Shown here: piece after piece, positions 45,576-52,062 of the stretch | Position numbering within the stretch: the stretch's first letter is position 1 | How the letters are laid out: every line of letters begins with the position of its first letter | Assembly (NCBI GenBank): GCA_050742455.1 | Contig: JBOGIG010000004.1 | Location: 1-64,000, forward strand | Reading direction: 5' to 3' | DNA: 64,000 nt | From: JBOGIG01 sp050742455 | GTDB taxonomy: Bacteria > Actinomycetota > Acidimicrobiia > Acidimicrobiales > JBOGIG01 | Program-made: the position numbers and the translations under genes | Notes under the pieces: generated by a model | What the model saw: only the letters and a program-made list of their open reading frames with translations | Database searches by the model: none | What the model was told of the DNA's origin: nothing

Positions 45576-45650
45576 CCTTGAGGTCGTGGGCGCCGTCAGG
45601 CCTTGAGGTCGTGGGGGCCGTCAGGCCTTGAGGTCGTGGGGGCCGTCAGG
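45576..45650. repeat. Three perfect-length 25-bp tandem repeats upstream of the mutase promoter
   Basis: Copies at 45576-45600, 45601-45625 and 45626-45650 differ at one base (C versus G). They fill most of the 111-bp gap between the DinB-like stop and the mutase start and abut the putative -35, so they could be regulator sites, or a recent slippage expansion. Confidence 0.9.
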
Positions 45651-45653
45651 GTG

Positions 45654-46226
45654 TCACGAGGTCATCCCACCCAGCCCCACCAAGCCCCGGGCCAGCTCGA
45701 TCTCTCCCATGTGGCGCAGGCCGTGCTGGTAGATCCAACACTCGGCGGCGTCGAGCACGGTAATCCCCTCGCTCCCAGCCACTCGGGCACTGTAGGTACC
45801 GGCAATCTGAGGGGGGAAGGGTCGGCCGATGACAATGCGAGCCAGCTCGGCTGTCTCCAGCTCATCCAGCCATTCCTCGGTGCGGGTGAAAACCGCCCGC
45901 TGATAGTCCTGGAAGCCGGCGTAGTCACCGATCCGCTGGTGGACCATTTCGGCTACGGTCCGCTCCTTGCCGTGATCGGCGATGGCGGGATTCACCCGGG
46001 CCAACCAGTTATCGTCCCAGACGGCTGGTGCGCCGGTCATGACAGTGAAGGCCACGTCCATCATGTTGGTCACGTGGAAGAGGCAAAAGGCAATAGGTAC
46101 TACGCCGTCCCGCTCGAAGTGGTTCACCTGATCAAGGCTCATGGAACTGACGGCGTCGTAATAGAGCGAGTGCATGGCCCTCATACGCCGGCGGAGCGAG
46201 TCCAGTACTTCGGGTTCAGATGCCAT
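45654..46226 (-). CDS. DinB-superfamily protein
   Basis: About 190 aa. A four-helix bundle of the DinB/MDMPI type: LRRRMRAMHSLYYDAVSSMSLDQVNHF, PIAFCLFHVTNMMDVAFTVM (first His), and the C-terminal CWIYQHGLRHMGEIELARGLVG (HxxxH pair) supply metal-ligand positions. In actinobacteria such proteins include mycothiol-dependent enzymes (isomerases, S-transferases); the activity here is unknown. The frame is open to 46793 only as antisense of the LLM gene. ATG 46226 follows a TAAGGT box by 7 nt. Divergent from the LLM oxidoreductase. Confidence 0.8.
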   Translation of the reverse strand: MASEPEVLDSLRRRMRAMHSLYYDAVSSMSLDQVNHFERDGVVPIAFCLFHVTNMMDVAFTVMTGAPAVWDDNWLARVNPAIADHGKERTVAEMVHQRIGDYAGFQDYQRAVFTRTEEWLDELETAELARIVIGRPFPPQIAGTYSARVAGSEGITVLDAAECWIYQHGLRHMGEIELARGLVGLGGMTS

Positions 46227-46233
46227 GGCACTG

Positions 46234-46239
46234 ACCTTA
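46234..46239 (-). promoter_or_regulatory. -10 box (TAAGGT) for leaderless DinB-like gene
   Basis: TAAGGT on the minus strand ends 7 nt before ATG 46226. It overlaps the first copy of the duplicated segment upstream of the divergent gene. Confidence 0.45.
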
Positions 46240-46288
46240 CCCGTCTGGCTTAGGATTCTTCCCTTACCCGTCTGGCTTAGGATTCTTC
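46236..46288 (+). promoter_or_regulatory. Tandemly duplicated promoter segment (two TAGGAT boxes)
   Basis: A 26-nt sequence occurs at 46236-46261 and again at 46263-46288 (27-bp period, identical). Each copy contains TAGGAT (46251-46256 and 46278-46283). The downstream box ends 6 nt before ATG 46290, the leaderless spacing; the upstream copy would give a 27-nt longer leader. No good -35 is seen for either. Confidence 0.6.
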
Positions 46289-46289
46289 G

Positions 46290-47201
46290 ATGCGCTTCAG
46301 TGTCTGGCCCAGTTCTCAACGATCCTGGGACGAGGTCCTGGCCCTGGTCGTGGCGTGCGATCGGACCGGATGGGACGGGGCCTATTTCGCCGACCACTTC
46401 ATGCCCAACGACACCGCCGGCAAACCGGTCGAGGGCGCCATGTTGGAATGCTGGGCGGTCCTGGCAGCGCTGGCAGCCTGCACCAACCATGTGCGTCTCG
46501 GTCCTTTGGTATCGGGGAACCTGTACCGCCATCCGGCCGTGGTGGCCAAGGCGGCGACCACTATCGACCAGATAAGTTCCGGACGCTTCGTGCTCGGCCT
46601 GGGCGCCGGTTGGCAGGTCAACGAGCATGTCGCCTACGGAATCGACCTCCTGGATATCAAGCCTCGCCTCGATCACTTCGAGGAGGCCTGCGCTGCGATC
46701 TCGTTGTTGGTGAATCAAACCCGGGCCAACTTCTCCGGGGCCCACTACCAACTCACCGACGCGCCCTGCGATCCCAAGCCGGTTGGGGGCCACATGCCGA
46801 TCCTGGTGGGAGCCAGCGGAGAGAAGCGTTCCATGCGCATCGCCGCCCGCTACGCCGACGAGTGGAACGCCTGGTGCACGCCGGACCTATTCCGCCACAA
46901 GACTCAAGTGCTGGATCGGCACTGCGAGACCATCGGACGGGACCCGAAGTCGATTTCCAGATCGACCCAAGCGATGGTCTATTTGAGTTCCGACGAATCG
47001 TGGCTATCCCGCCACCGATCAGAGGAGTCGGGGCGGCCGATCCTCATCGGAAAGCCGGAAGAGATCGTCGACCAGGTGGCCGCCTACCAGGCGGTGGGGG
47101 TAGACGAGCTGATAGTGCCCGACTGGAACATGGGATCAGTAGAGCGAGCGGGCGACACGCTGGACCTTTTCTGGACGGAAGTGGCCTCGCAGTTTCGCTG
47201 A
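46290..47201 (+). CDS. LLM-class flavin/F420-dependent oxidoreductase
   Basis: 303 aa. Luciferase-like motifs: RFSVWPSSQRSWDEVLALVVACDRTGWDGAYFADHFMP, RLGPLVSGNLYRHPAVVAKAATTIDQISSGRFVLGLGAGWQVNEH and PILVGASGEKRSMRIAARYADEWNAW. This matches the F420-dependent subgroup common in mycobacteria (hydride transfer to an unknown substrate). A second paralogue is at 40047. The duplicated TAGGAT segment lies directly before the ATG. Divergent from the DinB-like gene. Confidence 0.88.
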   Translation: MRFSVWPSSQRSWDEVLALVVACDRTGWDGAYFADHFMPNDTAGKPVEGAMLECWAVLAALAACTNHVRLGPLVSGNLYRHPAVVAKAATTIDQISSGRFVLGLGAGWQVNEHVAYGIDLLDIKPRLDHFEEACAAISLLVNQTRANFSGAHYQLTDAPCDPKPVGGHMPILVGASGEKRSMRIAARYADEWNAWCTPDLFRHKTQVLDRHCETIGRDPKSISRSTQAMVYLSSDESWLSRHRSEESGRPILIGKPEEIVDQVAAYQAVGVDELIVPDWNMGSVERAGDTLDLFWTEVASQFR

Positions 47202-47244
47202 GCGAACCTGGGCCGGAGTCACGGGCCGAGAACGGCCGAGCCGG

Positions 47245-48204
47245 TCATCCCCACGCACGCAGCAGCGACTCGGCTCCGGCGGCCAATTCTCTGACGATTT
47301 CCGCGGCCGGCTGCTCGCCGCGCACGGCGCCGACTGACTCTCCGGCGTAGAGGGCCATCGCTCCAATCTCTCCTGAAGTCGATCTTGTGGGACAGACGAC
47401 GGAGTACTTGGGAACAGCCGTGTGGACTTCCCCCATCGCTATCTCGCCCACCACCTCGCCTCGAAAAGCATGTGATGCCTCGACGGCTGAGCGCAGCACG
47501 CGGTGGGGAGCACCAGGCCACATAACCGAGAACACCTCGGTCAGAACCGTGTCTTGGGGTCCGGCCGCTATAAGTCGCTTGAGGTACTCAGGATGCACGT
47601 CTGCTTCCGAAGCGGCGAGAAACCGCGTGCCGACTCGGACTGCGGCAGCGCCAGCCGCAAGAGCGGCCGCCATCATTCGGGCCGTGCCTATTCCACCGGA
47701 GGCAACCACAGGCACGTCGACCACATCGAGCACCTGACCCAACAGCACGAAGAGGCTGGTCGTCCCCCGAACGTGGCCGCCGGCCTCGGTGCCTTGGGCG
47801 ATGACAATGTCGCACCCGGCGTCGGCCGCTTGGCGGGCTTCCAGTTCTGAACCGACCTGCCACGCCGCCAGCGCTCCGCCCCGATGAGCCAACTCGACGA
47901 GCGATGCTTCGGGAGAGCCGTAGAAGAACTCGATGATCCTTACATGTTCGGCGGCCGCCTTCACGCAGTCCCGGTTGAGGAAGGGCATAAGAAAATTGAT
48001 CCCGACCGTGCCCGCGGTGCGAGACTTCATCTCGAGTAGCGCGTCGCCAACCTGGCTGGGATGCGTCAAGGGAAGTGCGACCATACCTACTGCCCCCGCG
48101 TCGGCAACCGCTATGGCTAGGTCGGGACTGGCCACCATGCCCATCCCCGCTTGTTGGAGCGGGACCAGGCACCCGACCAACTCAGTAAACGCAGTCGTAA
48201 GCAT
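47245..48204 (-). CDS. Nitronate monooxygenase / 2-nitropropane dioxygenase family flavoprotein
   Basis: A 319-aa FMN-dependent barrel. Seen: PLQQAGMGMVASPDLAIAVADAGAVGMVAL (N-terminal hallmark), GINFLMPFLNRD, DIVIAQGTEAGGHVRG (catalytic His in the GGH motif), VPVVASGGIGTARMMAAALAAGAAAVRVGTRFLA (phosphate-binding loop). The family oxidises alkyl nitronates; related enzymes act as enoyl reductases, so the true substrate is open. ATG start without a strong Shine-Dalgarno. It is a separate transcription unit facing the LLM gene. Confidence 0.88.
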   Translation of the reverse strand: MLTTAFTELVGCLVPLQQAGMGMVASPDLAIAVADAGAVGMVALPLTHPSQVGDALLEMKSRTAGTVGINFLMPFLNRDCVKAAAEHVRIIEFFYGSPEASLVELAHRGGALAAWQVGSELEARQAADAGCDIVIAQGTEAGGHVRGTTSLFVLLGQVLDVVDVPVVASGGIGTARMMAAALAAGAAAVRVGTRFLAASEADVHPEYLKRLIAAGPQDTVLTEVFSVMWPGAPHRVLRSAVEASHAFRGEVVGEIAMGEVHTAVPKYSVVCPTRSTSGEIGAMALYAGESVGAVRGEQPAAEIVRELAAGAESLLRAWG

Positions 48205-48323
48205 GGGTCATGGAACACCTTGGGTAGAACCGTCCGTCACGGTATCGCGCGCCAGTCTAGTCCCAGTTCCTGCCTATCCTGGACGGCACCAACATGCACC
48301 GCCAGATCATTTGTCGCCATCGT

Positions 48324-48361
48324 CCGTCGTCACATCTTGGTTTGCCGTCGTCACATCTTGG
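48324..48361. repeat. Two 17-bp direct repeats in a divergent intergenic region
   Basis: The 17-nt sequence CCGTCGTCACATCTTGG occurs at 48324-48340 and 48345-48361 (21-bp period, two helical turns), between the starts of the nitronate monooxygenase (48204) and the secreted protein (48444). The spacing suits a regulator binding one face of the helix. A TTGACA lies at 48369-48374. Confidence 0.6.
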
Positions 48362-48443
48362 CACATAGTTGACAACTCTGCGACCTCATGCAAACCTTGA
48401 CGCAAGTCATTGACCAAAGCGCCCAAAGCGCCCCAAATCGGAG

Positions 48444-49289
48444 GTGCTTGTCACGGGAAATGCAAAGCCTCGTCTACGTGGTCAAGGATTTATCCTCATC
48501 GTCAGTGTCGTTACGGTCCTAGGCATCATGGGGGTCGCAGCTGCAGTTGTGGTGCCATCAAGCGGAAGCCATCAATCGCCGACCGGTGCCAATGGCCAAC
48601 CCCTCGGAGTGTCGAACCACCAAGTGTTTGTACCGACGCCTACGGGTCCAGGTACCGGCATGGTACCGGTACCTCACCCATATCCGACACCGCCGATCGT
48701 GCAGTGCGACCAGACAAACTTCTTCGGCACTAGGTCCCAGCTCTCGGCTGTCGAGGCCCGGCTCGGCACCCTAGTTGCCTGTGGGCGATTCGAGTCACAA
48801 ACTCAGTGGATCTTGATCTTTGGCGGCCAACGCCCGAACCCGGCGTGGACGGCGAGCAGCGCCAGTTCAGTACCGCCAACCATTGTCGCTCCATTTGGTG
48901 ATTGGTCAATAGCGACTGACACGTGTGCGACCACTGACACCAATTGCCTACATCCTTCAGCGGGCCACACTTTCGCTAGCTTTACCGTATATCAACCACC
49001 GTCCTGGCCTGGCGTTGGATTCAGCCACTTGCCGACCATTACCTCGATATACGGATCTAAACTAATAGCTTTACCCAACGGGCCGTGTTACCAGGTCGTC
49101 TTCAATGTCGACAACCATGTCTGGTACGAGCCAACTGGGAAAGGCCAATTCAACGCACTCTTGGCCGGCGATGCAAGCGGTATGCCGCGCTTTGCCAATC
49201 AACCACAATCGCTGAGCGCAGATGAGGCTCTCACAAAGTCGCGTCCGTCCTCCACCTCGCAGCCAAGTGCATGCCCGATCGCCAGGTGA
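48444..49289 (+). CDS. Membrane-anchored or secreted protein of unknown function
   Basis: 281 aa. A short basic N-terminus and one hydrophobic segment (GFILIVSVVTVLGIMGVAAAVVV, about 14-36) act as signal anchor. A Pro/Thr/Gly/Val-rich linker (TPTGPGTGMVPVPHPYPTPP) follows, then a domain of about 190 residues with several Cys pairs (VQCDQTNFF, LVACGRF, TDTCATTDTNCLHP, NGPCYQVVF) likely forming disulfides outside the cell. No family recognised. GTG start preceded by CGGAG. Base composition appears less GC-rich than the core genes, suggesting acquired DNA at the edge of the mobile region. Confidence 0.6.
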   Translation: MLVTGNAKPRLRGQGFILIVSVVTVLGIMGVAAAVVVPSSGSHQSPTGANGQPLGVSNHQVFVPTPTGPGTGMVPVPHPYPTPPIVQCDQTNFFGTRSQLSAVEARLGTLVACGRFESQTQWILIFGGQRPNPAWTASSASSVPPTIVAPFGDWSIATDTCATTDTNCLHPSAGHTFASFTVYQPPSWPGVGFSHLPTITSIYGSKLIALPNGPCYQVVFNVDNHVWYEPTGKGQFNALLAGDASGMPRFANQPQSLSADEALTKSRPSSTSQPSACPIAR

Positions 49290-49322
49290 TACCCGACCGC
49301 CAAAGGAATCCGGTGACACTAC

Positions 49323-49541
49323 ATGAACCGATCTGACGGATACAGAAGATGGCACGGCCAAAGCTTTAGCATTGCGTTGGGTCTGGGCACCGCCGCCGTT
49401 GGCGTCGCCATTGCACAACCTCTGCCGGCGTTTGCCCAGGCCCCTAAGGCCGGCTTTTGGATGGAAGATACGGCCCCAGGATACGGACTAGCACGGAGCG
49501 CCAATGATACCGGTCGTCATCGACGCCTCTGCCGGCGCTGA
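49323..49541 (+). CDS. Short signal-peptide ORF, possibly truncated
   Basis: 72 aa. Starts ATG 34 nt after the preceding gene. Residues 14-38 look like a signal peptide (FSIALGLGTAAVGVAIAQPLPAFA, cleavage AFA-QA). The mature part is only ~34 residues and ends Arg-rich (GRHRRLCRR), where the other frame resembles the start of a PIN-domain gene. It may be the 5' stump of an exported protein gene interrupted by later rearrangement. No family recognised. Confidence 0.35.
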   Translation: MNRSDGYRRWHGQSFSIALGLGTAAVGVAIAQPLPAFAQAPKAGFWMEDTAPGYGLARSANDTGRHRRLCRR

Positions 49542-49575
49542 GATCGTCGTCGGCATCGGTCCGAGGCCAGGGTCT
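49504..49575 (+). pseudogene. Possible VapC/PIN-domain 5' remnant
   Basis: ATG 49504 opens MIPVVIDASAGAEIVVG, which resembles the first strand and Asp of PIN-domain toxins (VVDASA). The similarity stops after about 17-25 residues and the rest of the frame is antisense to the nucleotidyltransferase remnant. The match is short, so this is tentative. Confidence 0.25.
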
Positions 49576-49616
49576 CGCCCGCCCTTCCTTAACAGTTTGG
49601 TCCGGTTCGGCAGGCG

Positions 49617-50170
49617 TCAGTGCCCGGGGCGGTCTTCGTTGCCGGCATTGCGGGCGTCACGAATGGCACGCAGCTCGGGTAGCGCTTCCCGATCTTTGGG
49701 CCGGTTCGCCCGCTCCTTTGCTCGGATGATGTCGTCCAAGCCGGCCGCTCGAATGACGAAGCCTTGGCCGTGGAGCACGCTCGCTCGCTCCGCCAGTTCC
49801 TCATAGGGAACGATGCGGCCATCAGGTGCCTCCAGACCAGCGAGCACGTCGAGCGGGCATCGTCGGTCATCCACGTGGTGATCGCAAGATCTGCGAGGGT
49901 TGCCCCGTCGATCTGCACGGGCAACAGCCGAGCTTCATCGTCGGTCATGCCCGCGGCCCGCAGCCGGGCGTTCAGCTCTCTCATGGCAGCGGCAAGCCGG
50001 TCCAAGTTCGCCCGCTCGCGGCGCACCACGCAATCCGCGTCGTCGGTAGGGCGTTCGGCGCCATGGGCGGCCGCAGCCGCGCCCCCGCACAGCAGGTAGT
50101 CGACACCGTGGCGGGCGAAGACCGCGATCACCCGGCCGAGGTCGGGAGGCGGACCGTCAGGCGGAGACAT
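49617..50170 (-). pseudogene. Frameshifted nucleotidyltransferase-like (AbiEii/DUF6036 type) gene
   Basis: Starting at ATG 50170, the frame encodes VIAVFARHGVDYLLCGGAAAAAHGAERPTDDADCVV: a GGxAxxxHGxxRxTxDxD nucleotidyltransferase motif. Around 49855-49870 the family-like sequence jumps to another frame (LDVLAGLEAPDGRIVPYEELAERASVL and AAGLDDIIRAKERANRPKDREALPELRAIR), ending at 49617. One-base indel, so either a pseudogene or a sequencing error. Such nucleotidyltransferases act as toxins or modifiers in type IV toxin-antitoxin pairs; the small gene overlapping its start (50157-50351) fits a partner. Confidence 0.7.
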
Positions 50171-50351
50171 CGGCGTCGGCAACGGCCCGCCGAGCTGCCA
50201 GATTGGCCAGCCACGCCTTGAGTGCCTCCGGAGAATCGAGCCGTCGCCCGTCAAAAGTCATGGGCACATCATCGGGGGTCGGCGGCGCTGCGTAGCGCAT
50301 GCGCTTGATTAGCTCCTCAGCAGTCATCACGGGTTGCGCGGCCACGTCCAC
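50157..50351 (-). CDS. Small antitoxin-like protein upstream of the nucleotidyltransferase
   Basis: 64 aa, GTG start with GGAGGT 6-7 nt upstream. The sequence TAEELIKRMRYAAPPTPDDVPMTFDGRRLDSPEALKAWLANLAARR has two amphipathic helices around a short strand-like DDVPMTFDGRRLD. It overlaps the nucleotidyltransferase start by 14 nt, the usual coupling in toxin-antitoxin operons. The family is not known to me by name; its role as antitoxin is inferred from size and position. The 216 bp between its ribosome-binding region and the ISL3 element hold nothing I recognise. Confidence 0.55.
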   Translation of the reverse strand: MDVAAQPVMTAEELIKRMRYAAPPTPDDVPMTFDGRRLDSPEALKAWLANLAARRAVADADVSA

Positions 50352-50567
50352 ATCGTACCTCCGGTGCTGCCTCGCTGATACACCTTCCTTGGGTCCCCCA
50401 CTCGGTGGTCCCTATCGACGTAGGCAAGTCGACGGAGATGGCGTAGATCGCCGCCGCGCCCGACGAATCGGGGCGTCCGGTCCGGAAGGTGGGGTTGTCG
50501 ACTCGGCGTCGATCTCCACGGCGCGCTTGGAGTGCACCTCCATGACCTCCTCGGGCACGCCGACACC

Positions 50568-50599
50568 AGTTTGTTGGGTCATCGGAATCTGGCGGGGTC
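50568..50599. repeat. ISL3 element left end: 8-bp target duplication + 24-bp inverted repeat
   Basis: AGTTTGTT (50568-50575) is the target-site duplication, identical to 53350-53357. The inverted repeat at 50576-50599 begins GGGTCATCGGAATC and matches the reverse complement of 53326-53349 at 21 of 24 positions. Confidence 0.92.
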
Positions 50600-50607
50600 G
50601 CAAGCCC

Positions 50608-50726
50608 TCACGTGACGACGATCGAGCCCAAGACGCGCCAGTTGGGTTTGCCGGCATAGAGCAGGGCACGTATCCGGTAGTTCTCGAAATTGCGGAACCC
50701 GAAGCCGATTCGTTTGATGCGTTTGA
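50608..50726 (-). pseudogene. 3' fragment of the split ISL3 transposase
   Basis: On the minus strand this encodes KRIKRIGFGFRNFENYRIRA followed by LLYAGKPNWRVLGSIVVT and TGA (50608-50610), the standard ISL3 transposase C-terminus. Removing 50727-52064 rejoins it in frame to LNNLI at 52063-52065 (LNNLI-KRIKR), reconstructing a 397-aa protein. It has no start of its own. Confidence 0.93.
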
Positions 50727-50731
50727 AGCTC

Positions 50732-51823
50732 TTATGTCAAGACCGCATCGCGACGAGGGTCTCGGAGCATGGTTCTGAAGATGACGTCAGAAAGATGCCG
50801 TTTGAGGATCCGCATTGCTTCGCGGCGGGTGTGACCGCGATCGCGGGCGTTATCGAAGAGGACTCGGGCTCGAGGTTCGAAACGGAGCTGGATCATGGCG
50901 ATCCGATGGATTGCGGCGTTCAGCCTTCGGTTCCCGCCCCGTGAGAGTCGGTGACGAACGGGCTGATCGGACCCTTCCCCGGAGGAGGCCGGAACTGGCG
51001 CGGTGCCGTTGTATCGAGCGAACCCGGCCTCGGTGAAGCGGCGCACATCGCCAACCTCGACCAGGATCTCGGCGGCGGCGCGAGGCGCTATGCCCACCAG
51101 CTCGGTGAGTGTGGATCGGGACTCGCCAACGAGTTTGGCGAGCTCAGCCGTGGCAGTCTTGTCTTGGGCGAGCACATCGCGCAGCATCGTTACCCGCTGG
51201 GCGATCAAGCTCATGCGGAGTCGCACGACCGGGTCGGAGACCCCCTCGAGTACCCCGTTGATCTTTGCGAATGCGTTGACCTTGGCTCGGACGGTCTTGA
51301 CGGTCGTGACCTGGCAGCGGATGTCCTCGGGCAGGTCCTGGATGAGCATGTCGATCTCGCCGAGGAGCTGGACCCGGACCTTGGTCAGTGACTTGCGGGC
51401 GTTGTGCCACAAGGCAATTCTGTCTCTCAGTGGGTCCGGCTCGTCTGGTGTGGATCGCTTGAAAGCACAGGCCAATTGCGGGTTGGTTTGGGTCTCCTGG
51501 GCGGCACGTTGGGCGTCGATTACGTCGCTCTTGCCTTCATGACGGCCCCGTCCCCGACGGGCGGTGCGATGAGGGGGAACGTCGCGCACGTCGGAACCTT
51601 TGGCGACGAGGAACTTGGCGAGATGCCGGCCAAGGCTTCCCGCGTTCTCCACGCCCCACCGGTCAATCGGGCCCAGACCACCAGCCCACGCAATGGCCTT
51701 GCTGTAACCCACCTCGGTGTTGTCGAAATGACCATGGCCGAGTACACCACCGCGCTCGTCTAGCACGGTGGTGGTGAAGCTTCGCCGGTGCGGGTCTACA
51801 CCAACAATGTTGCCTGGACTCAT
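50732..51823 (-). CDS. IS110-family transposase (DEDD recombinase)
   Basis: 363 aa. The N-terminal RuvC-like domain shows IVGVDPHRRSF (Asp10), WGVENAGSLGRHLAKFL (Glu59) and KSDVIDAQRAAQ (Asp100, Asp103), a full DEDD set. A helical middle follows (about 130-220), then the C-terminal Tnp domain ELVGIAPRAAAEILVEVGDVRRFTEAGFARYNGTAPVPASSGEGSDQ with the Ser-containing motif near 278-282, and RHRLSRGGNRRLNAAIHRIA. The protein appears complete and uninterrupted. ATG start with GGAGGT 6-7 nt upstream. It would act with a guide RNA from the adjoining left end. Confidence 0.93.
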   Translation of the reverse strand: MSPGNIVGVDPHRRSFTTTVLDERGGVLGHGHFDNTEVGYSKAIAWAGGLGPIDRWGVENAGSLGRHLAKFLVAKGSDVRDVPPHRTARRGRGRHEGKSDVIDAQRAAQETQTNPQLACAFKRSTPDEPDPLRDRIALWHNARKSLTKVRVQLLGEIDMLIQDLPEDIRCQVTTVKTVRAKVNAFAKINGVLEGVSDPVVRLRMSLIAQRVTMLRDVLAQDKTATAELAKLVGESRSTLTELVGIAPRAAAEILVEVGDVRRFTEAGFARYNGTAPVPASSGEGSDQPVRHRLSRGGNRRLNAAIHRIAMIQLRFEPRARVLFDNARDRGHTRREAMRILKRHLSDVIFRTMLRDPRRDAVLT

Positions 51824-51849
51824 TTGTAACCTCCATCACGCGTAGGATG

Positions 51850-51975
51850 TGTGGAAGAATCGGGCGACGAAATCCCAGTCAAGGGCAAGCGAAGCTCTTA
51901 TCAAGTCAGCCCGGTTTCCGGTGACCGCGTCGAGGTCGACACTTCAAACGCAAGACGCTCCAACTGTGGACGTCG
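51850..51975 (-). ncRNA. Predicted IS110 bridge (seek) RNA
   Basis: Approximate limits. Within the non-coding left end, read on the minus strand: TGCGTTTGA (51952-51944) matches the right target flank with core (plus 50718-50726); ACTTGAT (51906-51900) matches the left target flank (minus 52070-52064); ATAAGAGCTTC (51901-51891) is identical to the element's right end plus core (minus 50735-50725); ACTGGGA (51879-51873) is complementary to the left end plus core (minus 52064-52058). Between the target guides lies a hairpin GTCACCGG-AAA-CCGG-GC-TGAC. Two loops, one pairing with target and one with donor, is the known bridge-RNA design. Confidence 0.75.
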
Positions 51976-52062
51976 AGATAAAATTCGAGTCAGGCCTCGG
52001 CACGATCACCAACCGTAGAAGCCAAATGTCTGACCTCTCTGGCATCTCCATTCGAACACTGG

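Larger units (their letters stand above)
50727..52062 (-). mobile_element. IS110-family insertion sequence nested in the ISL3 transposase gene
   Basis: The boundaries follow from the frame restoration of the host gene. The dinucleotide GA (plus strand; 50725-50726 and 52063-52064) flanks both sides, as the IS110 core dinucleotide would. About 1336 bp: right end only 5 bp beyond the transposase stop, left end 239 bp of non-coding DNA upstream of the transposase. There are no terminal inverted repeats and no longer target duplication, as usual for IS110. The layout with a long non-coding 5' end matches the IS110 group that encodes its bridge RNA upstream of the transposase. Confidence 0.9.

Noticed and set aside
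45576..45650. A cobalamin riboswitch before the B12-dependent mutase
   Set aside because: The 111-bp gap is filled by tandem repeats and a leaderless promoter; there is no room for, or sign of, a riboswitch fold.
49504..49806. A full VapC toxin gene
   Set aside because: Only the first ~17-25 residues resemble a PIN domain; the rest is antisense to the nucleotidyltransferase remnant.
52006..52062. Natural C-terminus of the ISL3 transposase (ending FGFYGW)
   Set aside because: These 18 codons are IS110 left-end sequence read in frame; the true C-terminus is at 50608-50726.
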